64,000 bases of DNA from Triplophysa rosa (taxonomy: Eukaryota > Chordata > Actinopteri > Cypriniformes > Nemacheilidae). Of this stretch, positions 1-17,615 are shown in pieces; within the stretch, counting starts at the first letter, position 1, and each line of letters begins with the position of its first letter. The notes under the pieces were generated by a model, which saw nothing but the letters and a program-made list of their open reading frames with translations, was not told the DNA's origin and made no database searches. The stretch lies in the NCBI RefSeq assembly GCF_024868665.1, contig NC_079900.1:5457038-5521037 (forward strand), in the 5' to 3' direction. A program made the translations under genes and the position numbers.

Positions 1-106
1 CAGAAAGTTAAGAAATACTAATTTAATCTTCAGAATTGGTATCGACAGATATCACTCTGAATAATCGGCTATCGGTGGAGAAAGTTTGTATCGGTGCATC
101 TTGTAC
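1..106 (-). repeat. End of a hAT-like dispersed element, cut by the window edge
   Basis: This stretch is rich in ATCGG-type motifs. Its reverse complement closely matches 53731-53770 joined to 54085-54162, so it is a second copy of one family. The end facing the gene reads TATCGGTGCATC, similar to the terminal motif of many fish hAT elements. The other end lies outside the window. It sits in a spag9 intron. Family assignment is tentative. Confidence 0.5.
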
Positions 107-369
107 CCATCCCCCCCAGAATAGATGGGAACTCCTTCAATATTGTTTAAAAAGCGGCTAAGGGTGAGGAGAATTTTTTATATATATATATAAGTTCCGG
201 ACAAACGGTGACCACACTGCAGATGCTAAAATAACATATTTTCATTTGTGTTACATTTGTGTTATTTCATAGTTTAAATTATCTCACTATTGTTCTAAAA
301 TGTGGAAAAAATATGAATGAAGAGTGAACAAATGAATGTTTGAATGTTACTGTATGATTTTTCTACCAG

Positions 370-5490
<5,121 letters not shown>

Positions 5491-7600
5491 CTGACCAATC
5501 ACAGCGGCTGTTTTAACAGAGAACTGTGCACCTAGATCAACGCCACATGGGCTTCACAAAATACCTTTCTTATCATCATTATTATTATTATTATTATTAT
5601 TACAGACAGTATTAACAATTTTATTCTTAGTAAATACATTACAATGTGTTTTATTAATATTTGTGTTCAAATGTTTATTTAATTGTTTCGTATGAGTCTG
5701 CATTTATGCATAAGAGGTGAACAGAAATCAGTGTTTAAATGAAGGAACAAACTAAATGAAACTCCGCCCACGAACGTGTCACAAATAATTACAGTTTCTG
5801 TCTTTAAGTCATGGGAATGGGAATCGTGTAATGTCCTAACCGTCTTAACAGTTTACAGTTTGGCCAAGTGTATCATTACTTCATGGAAAAGGTTTTTTTT
5901 TAGCTTCTTTTGTATTTTCTTGGCTAAGGGTAATAAGGGATGAAGCTTTGTGTTGGTGCACTTTAGCTGTGGTAGCATTGTGTACACTGTAGTTCATGTA
6001 CATAGAAACCCAGAGAGCTATTTTTGCTATCTGTACGGCGTTGGTCTTGTGTTCTCAGCGTAAATTCTTGCCTGCACGAGTCCTGTATCATTTACACGTA
6101 GAGCACAGGAGCTCTAGATCAGTAGTTCTCAAACTGGGGGCCCCGAGATAGATCCAGGGGGGCCACAGATTTTGTGGCATTTTATGAAATATAGAAATTG
6201 ATCATAGATTTTATGCAATCAAACATCACAAAAATAAGACCACCAGACAAAAGAATTGATGTTTCAGCATTGTATAACCGAATATGTTTTTGTTTAAATA
6301 AAAATGTAAAATTTAAGATTATAAGTCTTTATTTGGGGGGCCGCAAAGCGATGCACTCTGGGGGCCTTACAACGAAAAAGTTTGAGAACCACTGATCTAG
6401 ATCGACCGGGCTTACCTGATGCTAGAGCTTGCTGGCACTTTAAAGACAGTAGCCAACATAGACACACATTACAGCGAACAGCAGATATAATAGTGTAACT
6501 GAGATCGTCTGGCCTTTACCAAAGGATGAAACCTAGAACAAACAGGCCTGATGGACACTAAAGCCAAGGTTTATAACACTTCACAACGTTGAGGCTTTTG
6601 ATGTTACAGTATGTGATTCTCTTAAATGAATGAACGTTGGACAAAATAATATTAATAAAAATGACAGGGATTGTATGATAAATTATTTGTATTTTTGTGT
6701 TAAATATTTGTTTTGCTTAAGCATTTAGCATTCCAGCTGTTGGTTTTGTATGTATTGTATGTTTACCTGTGATCCACGGCTCTGGGTTCACGATTGTGTG
6801 TGATTTTCGTTTATTCTAATGAGTTATTTCTAATCAGAGCTTTGTTTGTCTTTTCTATCTGGTCTGCGTGACACTTTTATCTGTAGTTTGATGTCTGTTA
6901 AAACAAATGCAACATTTGGATTTTTATGTGAAGGTGAAGAAAATGAGTTGGAATCTTTTCCTTTTATTTAATTCTGACACAAAAGGGAATTTTATATCGT
7001 TGCCATTCCAGTATTTATTTTTAAAAATGAACTTTGTGGTTCAGAATGTAACTTTTTACATGCCTGTTAACACGGACAATATTGTTTCTTATTAATCCGA
7101 CACTTATTAGTTTCGGTGTTCATTTTGAAGGATTTGACTAATATTGTTGACAGTAACAGAAACTTTGGATCATGAGAATCAAACATTCAATTTATTAAGC
7201 TATGCATGTTTTTTTTTTAAATACCCTGCTGTTTATTTGTCCAGATTTGTTTATCGCCCTGTTTTGGGGTGTTTGTGTGTGCATATGAGTGTGTTTGAGT
7301 AAGTATTGTAGAAATATTACTGCATTTGTGTGCATGGATGAATGTGTGTGTGTTAAGTCGCTGTATCCCTTGAATCTTACTGGACTGGCTGTGTGTGTCA
7401 CAGCTTGTAATAACCTTGTTTTTCTTGTTTAAAAGGTTTGCTAAAACTGCATCATAGCCTTATTTTTAAACTATTAAAACTCAATTTCATGGGGAATTAA
7501 CCTTCTTTGTTTTATTTCTGCTTAGGGTATTTGTATACTTGTCATGGTGTTTGGAGGCTGTATCTTTAAAGCAAAAGTAAAGCATTTGTTTAGTTTCTAG
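5491..7600 (+). other. Probable spag9 3' UTR and downstream flank
   Basis: There is no coding sequence after the stop. An (ATT)n run lies at about 5574-5603. Candidate poly(A) signals are AATAAA near 6653 and ATTAAA near 7473. Mammalian SPAG9 has a long 3' UTR, so the transcript could reach either. The true end cannot be fixed by reading. Confidence 0.5.
6120..6394. mobile_element. hAT (Charlie-type) MITE, 275 bp
   Basis: The ends are CAGTAGTTCTCAAACTGGGG and, reversed, CAGTGGTTCTCAAACTTTTT, the classic hAT-Charlie terminal repeat. Flanking 8-mers CTCTAGAT (6112-6119) and ATCTAGAT (6395-6402) match at 7 of 8 positions, as expected for an aged hAT target duplication. It has no transposase. 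It lies within the probable spag9 3' UTR. Confidence 0.85.
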
Positions 7601-8127
7601 TCTAGCTAAATTTATTTAGCCCGAATTTTTATTTCACCCCCCCCCAAAAGATTTCAGTCATGAAACAGATGCTTCATTACTGCCACAAGCTGGCTGTTGA
7701 TTTGCTAATAGCTGCCTACATTACAGTTTTCAAAAAAGAGAGAAAATTAAATGAAAAACAAATAAACGTGATCCAGAATGTTTTCTATAGGCTACTAGGG
7801 ACAGACATATGCAACGATTCACTAAAAATCTTCCTCCTCACTTTTTCTCTCACAACTTAACACAAGATTTCATGCCAATTTTGACATTGGTGTCATAACC
7901 ACAAGCAACCCAGCAGGTCTGAATATGCTCAAGGAAGATAAAAAGCCTAACTCACAAAACAAATTTCACAAAGTAATTAAGTGAATATTATTGATTTAAA
8001 TTAAATGTGTAAAACATTTCCACATGCATATGTGAATTTTTTATTTATGTTTTTAGTTATTTGCAATTAAAAAGAGAAAATAATTGAACAAAATGACAGA
8101 TGTGCCATGCTGAAAAACACAGTTCCG

Positions 8128-8142
8128 CCAGCAGGTGGCAGC
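8128..8142 (+). promoter_or_regulatory. CTCF-like motif, forward
   Basis: CCAGCAGGTGGCAGC fits the CTCF core CCASYAGRKGGCRSY at all 15 positions. It sits in repeat-poor sequence about 2.6 kb downstream of the spag9 stop. Occupancy is unproven; see the matching reverse motif at 60232. Confidence 0.45.
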
Positions 8143-9518
8143 ACTGCACTGCAGCACACATTATACATGCTGTTCTAAGTAGAAAAGCTTGTTTTTTATT
8201 ATATATGTTTTACTTGTATATTCTATTAGACAAAAAACTGAAATCCGATTTTCTCTTTCATAATATGCAAAACCAAGAATATCAGAGATCTTGCTCAACA
8301 CAAAATAAGCAGCAGCCCCTTACGTAACATCCAACTGATCTCCCTATCTGAGTAGCGCGTGCGCCCTCCTCACCCTCTCTATCACGTTGGTGACCAAAAG
8401 TCCAAAAATCGTTTGTAATCACTTTTTTTTTTTCAGTGTTTCTTTTTGTGGTAGAAATGTGTTATATCCGAATATGGTTGTATTAGTATTATAAATACCA
8501 TGGTACGGCCATGATTGTTTGTTTACAGCTTACCATTACGAAAATGAACAATAGGTTTACTGCAGTAACCATTATATTTGTATTTGTAGTAAAACTATGG
8601 TAAAACAAATGCTAATACATCCGCCAAAAACATCGGTTAGTTCACCTTAACTAGTCTAAAATCATGGTATAGTTTTCCTAATGGTGTGTTGGATCTCGCG
8701 TAGGCTACAGAATCACGGTTACTGAAACATCCATCATTCCTAACCACGTTCAAGTTAAGCAAGTACAAAAATTATATGTTGGATTTAGTAATAAATCTTG
8801 TAATGTGATTTAATCCTTGTTAAACCTAGCATCTTTGCAGCGTAAACATGATAGGCGTGCTCGACTGCATGCGTCACTGCGCAGACCTATCAGCGCGTGA
8901 CATCACAGGACCGGAGAGCGCATCGACAGCACACGGAGCAGTCTGTTATCGCGATACTTGTGTCATACCCAAAACTGTCTGCGCAGCTTCGCCCAACATC
9001 TCCATTTATTCACACACCACAACTCCAGTCTTCATTATCAGTCACATCTGTATTTTACCTAAAAAGCTTTTTTATTTATTTATCATAAAACCATCTTAAC
9101 TTTGTAGTGATTTAAAAGCAAGCTGTTGTATTTTATAGTTTGCATAAACCAATACAATTCCCATTATAACCATTTAACCATTACAGTTTCAGTGATGATT
9201 TATTTATTGTGTCTATTTTTGTAGGAGATAAAGTAGACACTAAAATGAGTCTCCTGAGCTATGAAAGGGAACCTCAGAGCAATAAAATCGTCCTCTCCAC
9301 AGTAAACGCTATTAAGTTTTCCACGGATTGTTAATGCATTAGTAAATGTGAATTCATAGTCAGTTTGTTTGTCTGCTGCTTGTCTCATTACTGTCCGTCT
9401 GTTGACCTTTTCGTATCCCATTGATATGTTGTAATTCATCAGGACTCTGATGGGTGTAATGATTTAGGGTTTTTAATATCCCTGCAGTGCACGACAGTCC
9501 TTCAAAGTTAGAGGTAGC

Positions 9519-9553
9519 GTGTGTGTATGTGTGTGTGTGTGTGTGTGTGTGTA
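9519..9553 (+). repeat. (GT)n microsatellite
   Basis: GT dinucleotides with a single TA interruption. Simple repeat only. Confidence 0.95.
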
Positions 9554-9894
9554 GTGTACTCAGCATGTTTTTTTGCTCAGCTCACAAAGGCGCCCCTAAA
9601 TTTATCCTGACAGTCTCTGGGGAAAAGCATAGAGAGCAGTGCTAATAACCACAGAGGGGTTCGCAGAGCACAAAACTAGCACAAGAACAGCCCTGAAAGC
9701 CTCTATAACACAATCTGCCAGGGGACGTTAGACTCCGAGCAGATACAGTGTATGATTTTAATAGGTGAAAAGTACACGAATATAAATATAAATATAAATA
9801 TAAAGCGGCTGTTTGATGAAATTAGAACTGTTTGATGTATAGTTGCATTAGGGTTATATGAGGGTGAGATGCTAAGATACTGTAGCTTATTGAC

Positions 9895-10160
9895 TTAAAG
9901 CGATAGTTCACATTACTCACCCTCATGTCATTTCAAACCTGTATGACTTTCTTCTGCAGAACACAAAAGAAGATATTTTGAAGATTGTTGGTCGGCACCC
10001 ATGCACTTCTATTGTGTGAACACAAAACCAATGCAAGCGAATGGGGGCCGGTTACCAACATTCTTCAAAATATCTGCAGAATGAAGAAAGTCATACAGGT
10101 TTGAAATGACAAGAGGGTGAACTTTGTTCAACATCTTCATATTTGGGCGAACTATCCTTG
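9895..10160. mobile_element. TTAA foldback MITE (family F), copy 1
   Basis: It begins TTAAAGCGATAGTTCAC. It contains CATTTCAAACCTGTATGACT and, later, the reverse complement of that arm (AGTCATACAGGTTTGAAATG), ending GGGCGAACTATCC. The arms fold back over a central spacer. The left arm lacks about 30 bp relative to other copies. Confidence 0.85.
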
Positions 10161-11871
10161 TAAGTAAGACCAAACGCCGCAAATTTTCTTGATGTTTGTA
10201 TTCTAGTCTCTAACACGGTAGGAGAAGATAACCATTGTGTGTGTGAAACCTGTTCCAACATACCATGTGACTCCCAAAACACATTGTACATTGCACACAG
10301 GTCTTGACCCTCTCAGGGAAAAATATCAGAGCTGCATCCGAGTAACAACCCGTGATTTTCTCCCCATCGGAATTCCATGTAAGAGCTCTTCTATGTTCTA
10401 AGTACAAGGGATGCCATCTGCTGTACATGGCATCTGAGGTCAAGCAATCCTTGTCCACCCACACAGGTGAAACATATTCCCAACTGACTGAGCTGTCAGG
10501 ACTGGACCAATCACAGATCACACGATCACAGCTTACTGCTTACACAACAATGACAGGTCTCGGCAAAAACAGCAGAAGAGATATAGAATAAACTGAAATG
10601 CTTCCTCAACTGAATGTTATATGACATAATGTAGAGTTGGAAAGTTTGCGAGGGTTGAACCTTAGTAGGCCTTGATGCAAGTTATCAAATTTTGTATGCA
10701 TTTTTACATTTTTGTCTTTAGAATAACGTGCACAGTAAGAGCGCGTGTCCTATAAGTAAACGGGGACAGTTTTGATTTCATGTTGACTTTGGTTTGGTTC
10801 ATGGGGGACAGGTGTGCACACTGCATCTTTGCATTTCATTGATCGCTGGCGCTCTACGGATCCTGTTTCATGGATCACTGTTTTTGGCTTTCACGCTATC
10901 TCTCTATTCCCATTTGTCTCCTCCTCCTTTCATCAGCACAATCCTGCTCCCTCACTCTCTCGCTCGCTCTGATGTGCGTCACAAGCTGGGTAAACAAGTT
11001 TAGCGTGGGCTCTGCTGCTCACCTGCTTTGAATTTTACATAGCGAGGAGGCTGAAGAAGCGTGCGTGTTTTAGAATAGCTGCTCTGATCTTCTCTCAGAG
11101 GCATGCAGACACATGGTTCATTTGTTGGAATCAGAGACAGTCCTTCAGAACTAATACAGCCAGCAGGTACTGCGTCACTGTCCGCTGATGCTAAAGACAA
11201 CTGTTTGTGCAGTTTACACTGTCCTTTGTGCACGATGTGATAAAAGTTAGGCCACGATCATGTGTAAATCTGAAGCCTTGTTCATACCGGTGGTGATTAA
11301 ATCGCCTGAAGTCGGCAACAGTTTGTCATCGATGCCGTAGCCTAGAGGAAGAGGTTAGCTGTTGGAAGTCTGCCTATTTTCATCATCATCAGTCATAAGA
11401 AAGGCAACATTTAAACAAAAACTAGGTTATGTTGAAAATGAAGTTCTTTTTAAGCCAGGGTTATTTTAGTTAATATTGTCGACACAATCTTTCCATGTAT
11501 ACGTCAGCGTTGTTCTGGCTTTCAACGCTGGTGATTTCAGCACCCTGGACAGCGGCCAAACACAACCACGCAGTCGATGAAGTGTGAGAGATTCTCCTGT
11601 TGCTGTGATTGGTCAGGGTTTAAAAAGCTCTGCGATTCATCAGCTGTGCCAGAAGGCAACAACAAAAGCTGTACTGGGTCTCCCGGCAGCTGCAACAGCA
11701 CCTCCAATCCACGTGACAGTCAGAGATAAATTGAAGACAGGATTTGCCAAACCTCTTTCAGTCAGCAATGAATTACTGTTTTGTTGAAGGAATGTTCCAG
11801 ATTTAAAGTTATTAATACGTTCATACGTTCATGTGGTATATTGTTGATTACCACAGAATTTTTTTTTACCA
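10161..11871. other. Intergenic, no gene seen
   Basis: Unique sequence with several 60-100 codon open frames on both strands, none with recognisable motifs, consistent codon bias or splice context. A pyrimidine-rich patch lies at about 10905-10975. Confidence 0.65.
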
Positions 11872-12245
11872 AACATTATGTTGTTAAACAAAATAAAAAT
11901 AAAGCAAAATAAAAGCAAACAATATAATGAATGAATAAATAAATAAATAAAATTAGACGTTTTTCAAAACAGTATGCTGTCAAACAAAGTAAAAACTAAA
12001 CAAAATATGTAAAATAAATGAATGGAAATAAATAAATGAATAAATAAAATGAGACTTTTTTCAAAAAAGTGTTGTCGAACAAAAGTAAAGTAAATAAATA
12101 AATAAATCAAATTAGGCTTTAAAAAATTATGTTGTTAAACAAAATAAAACTAAACAAAAGAAATAAAGTAAAATAAAGTGAACGAAAAAATAAATAAAAT
12201 CTTTTTTTATTATGTTGTCAAACACCAAAGGAAAATAAAAATAAT
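11872..12245 (+). repeat. AT-rich minisatellite, about 4.5 units of 80-105 bp
   Basis: The phrase TATGTTGTTAAACAAA/TGTCAAACAAAG followed by an AAATAAAT-rich block and a (T)n(A)n stretch recurs at about 11877, 11972, 12069, 12128 and 12211. Units differ by substitutions and by the number of AAAT tetramers. Confidence 0.75.
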
Positions 12246-13719
12246 GCACTTAAGCATAGGAATAAACGTTAAAATACACACAGTAAGTTGAGCCACAAAT
12301 TAAACAAGTTTATAGTTTTTGTACAGACGAATTATAGAAATGCTTCAACAAGAACATAAGCTTTACCATTTTGCTTTTAAACCCTCTAGAATGTATTGCC
12401 CAATATAGCCATCCATTCTAAGTGTAATACAGTTTGTTTGTTTGTATGTGCAGCTTGTGCGATGAATATTAATTTCTGTTTTATAAACCCAGAATGCTCT
12501 TTTAAGAAAATGGGTCTCAGCAGGACGACATCAAGTTTGTTTGTCCTCATACATATCAAGTCAATTTACATAATAAAGCCTTGGTATTAGCCTCATTGTG
12601 ATTAATTTCAGTTACACACATAATTGTTCACAGCTGTCCTCTTACTAGTTCTTATTAACAGATTTTCCTTGTTTTGTAATTGGTTGCAGCGGCTGAAATA
12701 GGAAATGAAATTGCTTTTTTATAAAGCAAACATACAGTGTTTGGTGGTTTTTTGTGTTCTGCTGTTATTTTGCCCAAGGTTACAAGTTATAAAGAGAAAG
12801 AAACACTGTAATGTTTGAGCATAAAAGCGTTTTTATACTGCTGTGTGATTGCAAAGCATCCGTTTAGTGTTTTTCTTCGCTTTGTTTTAGAGACATGTTT
12901 GAAGCGTCTGGTTGTTTTTTCATGATCAGACAACTAAATGAAATGCTGGCTTTTGACATCTGGGAAGAAATCAGACCCCTTGGGACACAGAGGAAAGCAA
13001 GCTTTGAATTTCAGCATGATTCAGACATGGGTGTGTGTTGGAATAAGAATATGAGGTATGTTTCTAAAAGCTTTAGAGTTATCAGCAGGTGCTGGGTGTT
13101 TTTTAAGGTAGCTCTGAATTAAATATGAGAAGTCTTGTGGAAAAGTTTCTGCTGGACAAGCAGTTGTCAGGAAGTGTCTCAGCTTGTACAACTTTAAATG
13201 TACTTTCACCTGTTTTGAGTTTAATGGATTCTGTTTGCGATGGTTGCAGGAAAGTTTCAAATGTTACAGTAAATACTTGAATGTGTGTAATAATTCCAAC
13301 ATTATTTGGTCATATTCTGTGTGCTCATTACAAATGCCTGCCAGCTTCACTTTTGCTAACTGGTAAATGGCAGATGCTAGCGAGACTGGTAGGTTTATTG
13401 TGACGTTCTCTAATCATTGCAATTGCATTGTTAACTATTTATTTATGGTACAATGCTAATATTTAACCAGGCCTATTTTATGGCTAACAGGTTGCTTTTT
13501 CATAACCTTTGATGCAGTTCTCAGTTGTGTTTCATTTGAGTCTCAGATGTTTCTCATGAAGTTGCTACTAATAAAAAATATAGAAATAGAAACAAATTAT
13601 ACAATTGTCAAAATACATAAAGAATATTATAAGTAAAATGAATGTAGATTGTATAGGTAAAATAATCTGGATTTGGGCACATTTGATGAGAAATGTTTTA
13701 GTTCATATTGAAATCTTTC
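12246..13719. other. Intergenic, no gene seen
   Basis: AT-rich unique sequence. Open frames at 12895-13122 and on the opposite strand overlap each other and resemble no known family. Confidence 0.65.
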
Positions 13720-13984
13720 CTGATAGCACACATACATCTGGGAGACGTCTATTTGACGCATTTACATGTGCAAGACATTTTTTATTGTTTGCTCATCTGA
13801 AATACGTCTCTGAGACATCTCCTGATGTGATATAGATGACATCTAGATGTCGGTTAGATGTTTATGATTTCAAATAAAATGTATGAAAAACTGTCATTTC
13901 TAAGACATTTATCAGATGTTTTTACACAGCAAATGTTTTCCAGATCTTAAACAGACATCTTAAAGACGTACCTGTGCTATCTGG
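13720..13984. mobile_element. MITE with GATAGCACA termini
   Basis: The left end TGATAGCACACATACATCTG and the right end, reversed, AGATAGCACAGGTACGTCTT are inverted copies. The interior is rich in GACGTCT, AGACATCT and AGATGT variants in both orientations. No clear target duplication was found. Superfamily unassigned. Confidence 0.65.
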
Positions 13985-16162
13985 GTTTAATAATATGATT
14001 GCAGATTGAAAATCGGAATTTAGTTGTTGAGATCTTTTCTGAAACTCTAACATTAGTGAGATTTCTAGCTCCTTTCGAGAAATATCTGAGATACAGGAGA
14101 CTTAAGCAAAAGTTTCATTTGCTCTCATTTTAATTTCATTGATATCCAGGAGAAATAATTGAGATATTAAGATCTAATCTGTGTTATTTTCTTTCTTACA
14201 GGTAATACATGGATCAATGGCGTATAAGGATTTTCGTCATGCCAATTTTAAAACACAAATAAATAATCTATTGCAGTTATTCACACAGTAAGAATGTGGT
14301 GTACGCATAAATGCAGATTATTATGTTTAATTAAGTGATATTAGTGTTTTTCATCTTTGGCCATAGCCTTAAAAAATGTCCTGTGGTGTGACCGTGATTT
14401 ATCTTAAAATTAATTCATTTCCTTGACACTCTTAACATTTTTTTTTACAAATCTTTAGTATTTAAAGTGTTTAGAAACAAAGTATTTGCATTTCTTTGAG
14501 AAGTAGCCGAATCATCTCAAATTTTTGTTCTATCATTTTGTCTTCTTAAATGAACAAAACTAACAAATGTATTCATATTCATATTTCAGCCACAAAAATT
14601 AGATACATTGTATTTTTTATTTAATACAATTATTGATATTATCGGTCGCACCACATAAGTGGTCGTTATACGTCATTGACCCACATATAGATTTGCCTCT
14701 ACTGGTTTGGAGAACAACGCAGGATCTTGCTGAGTGTGGTTGCTTACATTTGTTTTCAAAGTCATGTTAATCGTAGCAATACATTTTAGTAAACAAGTTT
14801 GTTTGAATGAACATAGTAAACAAGATCTATATTACTTACTTTATGTGCTTTACTTGTGTTTTAAGATTTTTTTGTTGTTGAAAAAAGTGTACTTTTTAAA
14901 GACTAGAGTGAACTTTATTATTGCCTCTTGTGTTGAAGGTTTAATGAACTCATGGGGGACTCTCTCTACACAATAAGCGGCCGAGACTCTCTCACCCTCC
15001 TCTCCTTTCGTCGTCTGCGCTCAGAGATATTGACTTTCAGCTTCCCCATGGTGCGCAGCGCTCCTGAGGGCTCTGTCGTTCTGGATCTCCTCATGTTCTC
15101 CAGCCTGTGCTTTTACTCTCTGCTAATGAACTCCCATGACGTGAAAATATACAACAAAATAACAGCTGAGGGAGGAAGAACATTGTCTCGCTCTTAAAGC
15201 GGGGAGATGAGAGACAGACACTGGCTTGACGGTTACGCCTCGTGTGTTTGGAACTACGGGTGGCTCAACTTGAATGTTGATTTGTATAATGAAAAATCAG
15301 GATGGGAGTGTCTGTGATGAATAATATTTGGAGAGATGGTTGAGCCAGTTGCTTTGTCCCTGTGGGTGGTTTGACAACTTTCTGTAGCTCCTACGTTACT
15401 TAGCAATACTTAGGTTGGACTAGACTGTATGCGGGTGGGGGGAGCTTATGGATTTGGACATATGTGAATAGCTGCACTAATCGAGGCAAAGCCATGCGAT
15501 CAGAAAACAGGTGTATAGGAGACACCTGAAAAGAAGATTGTCCATTTTGACCCACAGACATAGTACAGTAAGAGATTGGGGTTACAACACAATCTATATA
15601 TGGTAACTAGTACTCGTGTGGTCTGTTTTTAGCTTAACACCTAGTGTTAATTTATGCTTTATATAATGTCATTACATTAATTTTCCCTTCATTCTCTGCA
15701 ATCTCTATTTTGTTGCATGAGAGATCAAAATGTTTCCTTAATTTATTGACATGATATCCATACAACTGATGAAATCTGATGATAGTGCTTAGTTTAACAA
15801 TATACTATTGTTAAATGTCCACCCTCGCTGCAAGTATTTTTAGCTGTTGTTTACAGTGCTAATAGGGAAATAACACACAGACATTATGAGCAAAGAAATC
15901 CAATTATCTGATTAATTGTAATTCATTATCGGACCTAAATAGCATTGAAGCCTAAAATAATGGCTGCATTTCGACTGCGGGTGAATTCCTGAAACAAACA
16001 ACACAAGCATTATGTTTTCTAGTTTGTTGTATTCTAGTTTGTCAAACAAAGTCAATTCTTACATATATTACACTTGTTACATCTCACTTTGACACAGTGA
16101 CCAGCAAAATGCTCGGTATGCATTAACAACAAGCTCCAAATGGCCTTTACTGCAAAGTTTAC
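13985..16162. other. Intergenic, no gene seen
   Basis: AT-rich at first. A GC-richer patch at 14940-15200 carries overlapping open frames but has no recognisable protein motif. Nothing else is supported. Confidence 0.65.
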
Positions 16163-16836
16163 TTAAAGGACCAGTCAGTGAAATTTAGCGGCATCTAGTG
16201 GTGAGGTTGCGAATTGCAATCAACAGCTCACTCCACCCCTTCCCCCTCCCTTTCGAAGCACTACGGTGGCTGACACAGGGCTAACATGTAGTCACATTTC
16301 TGCTTCTTTGCCGAAGGAGACAACGTAATTACGAAATGTGTTCTGTAGAGCAGTTTGTCTGTTTAGGGCTACTGTAGAAACAACATGGCGAATTCCATGT
16401 AAGAGGTGTATGGAGATAAAAATAGCTCATTCTAAGGTAACAAATACATAATGCTTCATAAGATACACCTCTGAAGACATAGTTATGGATATTATATTGC
16501 ATTTCTGTCAATAGATCCTCCTTAATCTTAAAGCTGCCATAACACACGCAGTTTCTGCCAATCTCATATTAATCTTGAATACCTATACAGTATTGCATAC
16601 TTCGTATCTTCGAAGAGTATTTAGTTTGATCACATTTATAAAAGATAGATACAGCTGTACGATTATTTCCGGAGAAATACGACCTCCAGGGGGTGTGCGG
16701 GGGAGGAACTAAATCAAGAGCACACAATACATCATCACTATACCTTATCCCTGCATAACTGATTCACTATAAGTTTGTGTTCTTTACATTATGCACATAT
16801 TACGCGCCGATTGCCAACAAAACACAGACATATGAC

Positions 16837-17458
16837 TAGGGTTGAAACTGGGAATCGATAAGAATCGAAATCGATAAGCAGAATCAGAATTGGAATCGGA
16901 ATCGATAAAATTGAAACGATTCCAATTCTGATTCTGCTTATCGATTTCGATTCTTATCGATTCCCAGTTTCGATTCCACAGTTGAAGTAAAACATTTAGA
17001 TATCAACCTGTATGGTCATTTAGCCTGTTTATTGACTTGTTTGCAAAATATATATATATATTTATGAGCACCGTTTTGTGTATATTTACACATAGAAACA
17101 CACCTTTTCTGATTTATTACAATTTGTATTATCATAGTTGAACTACATCATGGTTAAATTGCAGTTACTATAATGCAACTATGGTTAATTTGTGATTCCT
17201 GTGCTTTAATGCAAATTCTATAGCTAAACTATGCTTACTGTAGTAAAAAATATCGATCATTTTCATAAGGGCTTTTATTGAGATATCAGCAGATCATGCA
17301 ACGCATGTACTTTTCTGAAAATATGCACACAGGAATTGATAAGAGGAATTCAAATTTTAATCTCAAGTATCCGATTCCTATTCCTTTCGATTCCGATCCG
17401 ATTCCTAGCCTTTCGATTCCGATTCCAAATTGGAATTGATTTTCGATTCCCAACCCTA
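16837..17458. mobile_element. Non-autonomous hAT element, 622 bp, innermost layer
   Basis: The ends are TAGGGTTG and CAACCCTA. It is flanked by perfect 8-bp direct repeats CATATGAC (16829-16836 and 17459-17466), the hAT signature. The interior is rich in GATTCCGATTCC and ATCGAT motifs and contains a 55-bp perfect hairpin. There is no coding capacity. Confidence 0.9.
16844..16971. repeat. Perfect inverted repeat, 55-bp arms, 18-bp loop
   Basis: Arms 16844-16898 and 16917-16971 are exact reverse complements (GAAACTGGGAATCG ... CGATTCCCAGTTTC). The loop is 16899-16916. It lies just inside the left end of the hAT element. Confidence 0.95.
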
Positions 17459-17480
17459 CATATGACTTAGTTTGACTTAC

Positions 17481-17615
17481 CGCATGCAGTTCATGTCCGG
17501 CATCTTTTAGCGCTTGGACCACTCCATCTATCAGTTTCAAACGATCTCCAAATCCAGCGTTATATCCACCGTTTATATAACATCCATCACTGAAATGCCG
17601 TGAACAAACAAACAC
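17481..17615 (-). pseudogene. THAP-like domain exon remnant of a transposase
   Basis: The frame reads FVCSRHFSDGCY and then DRLKLIDGVVQALKDAGHE, followed by a splice donor GTAAGT on the minus strand (plus-strand positions 17475-17480). The C-x2-H in VCSRHF resembles the last zinc ligands of a THAP domain. LIDGVVQAL sits where the AVPTF box would be, though degenerate. The N-terminal half of a THAP domain is not visible. The frame runs on into the hAT insertion and is not functional. The assignment is tentative. Confidence 0.4.

Larger units (their letters stand above)
7601..9894. other. Intergenic, no gene seen
   Basis: Mostly AT-rich unique sequence. It holds a CTCF-like motif at 8128-8142 and a (GT)n microsatellite at about 9519-9553. 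An (ATAAAT)n run lies at 9779-9803. The open frames are short and show no family resemblance. Confidence 0.7.
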
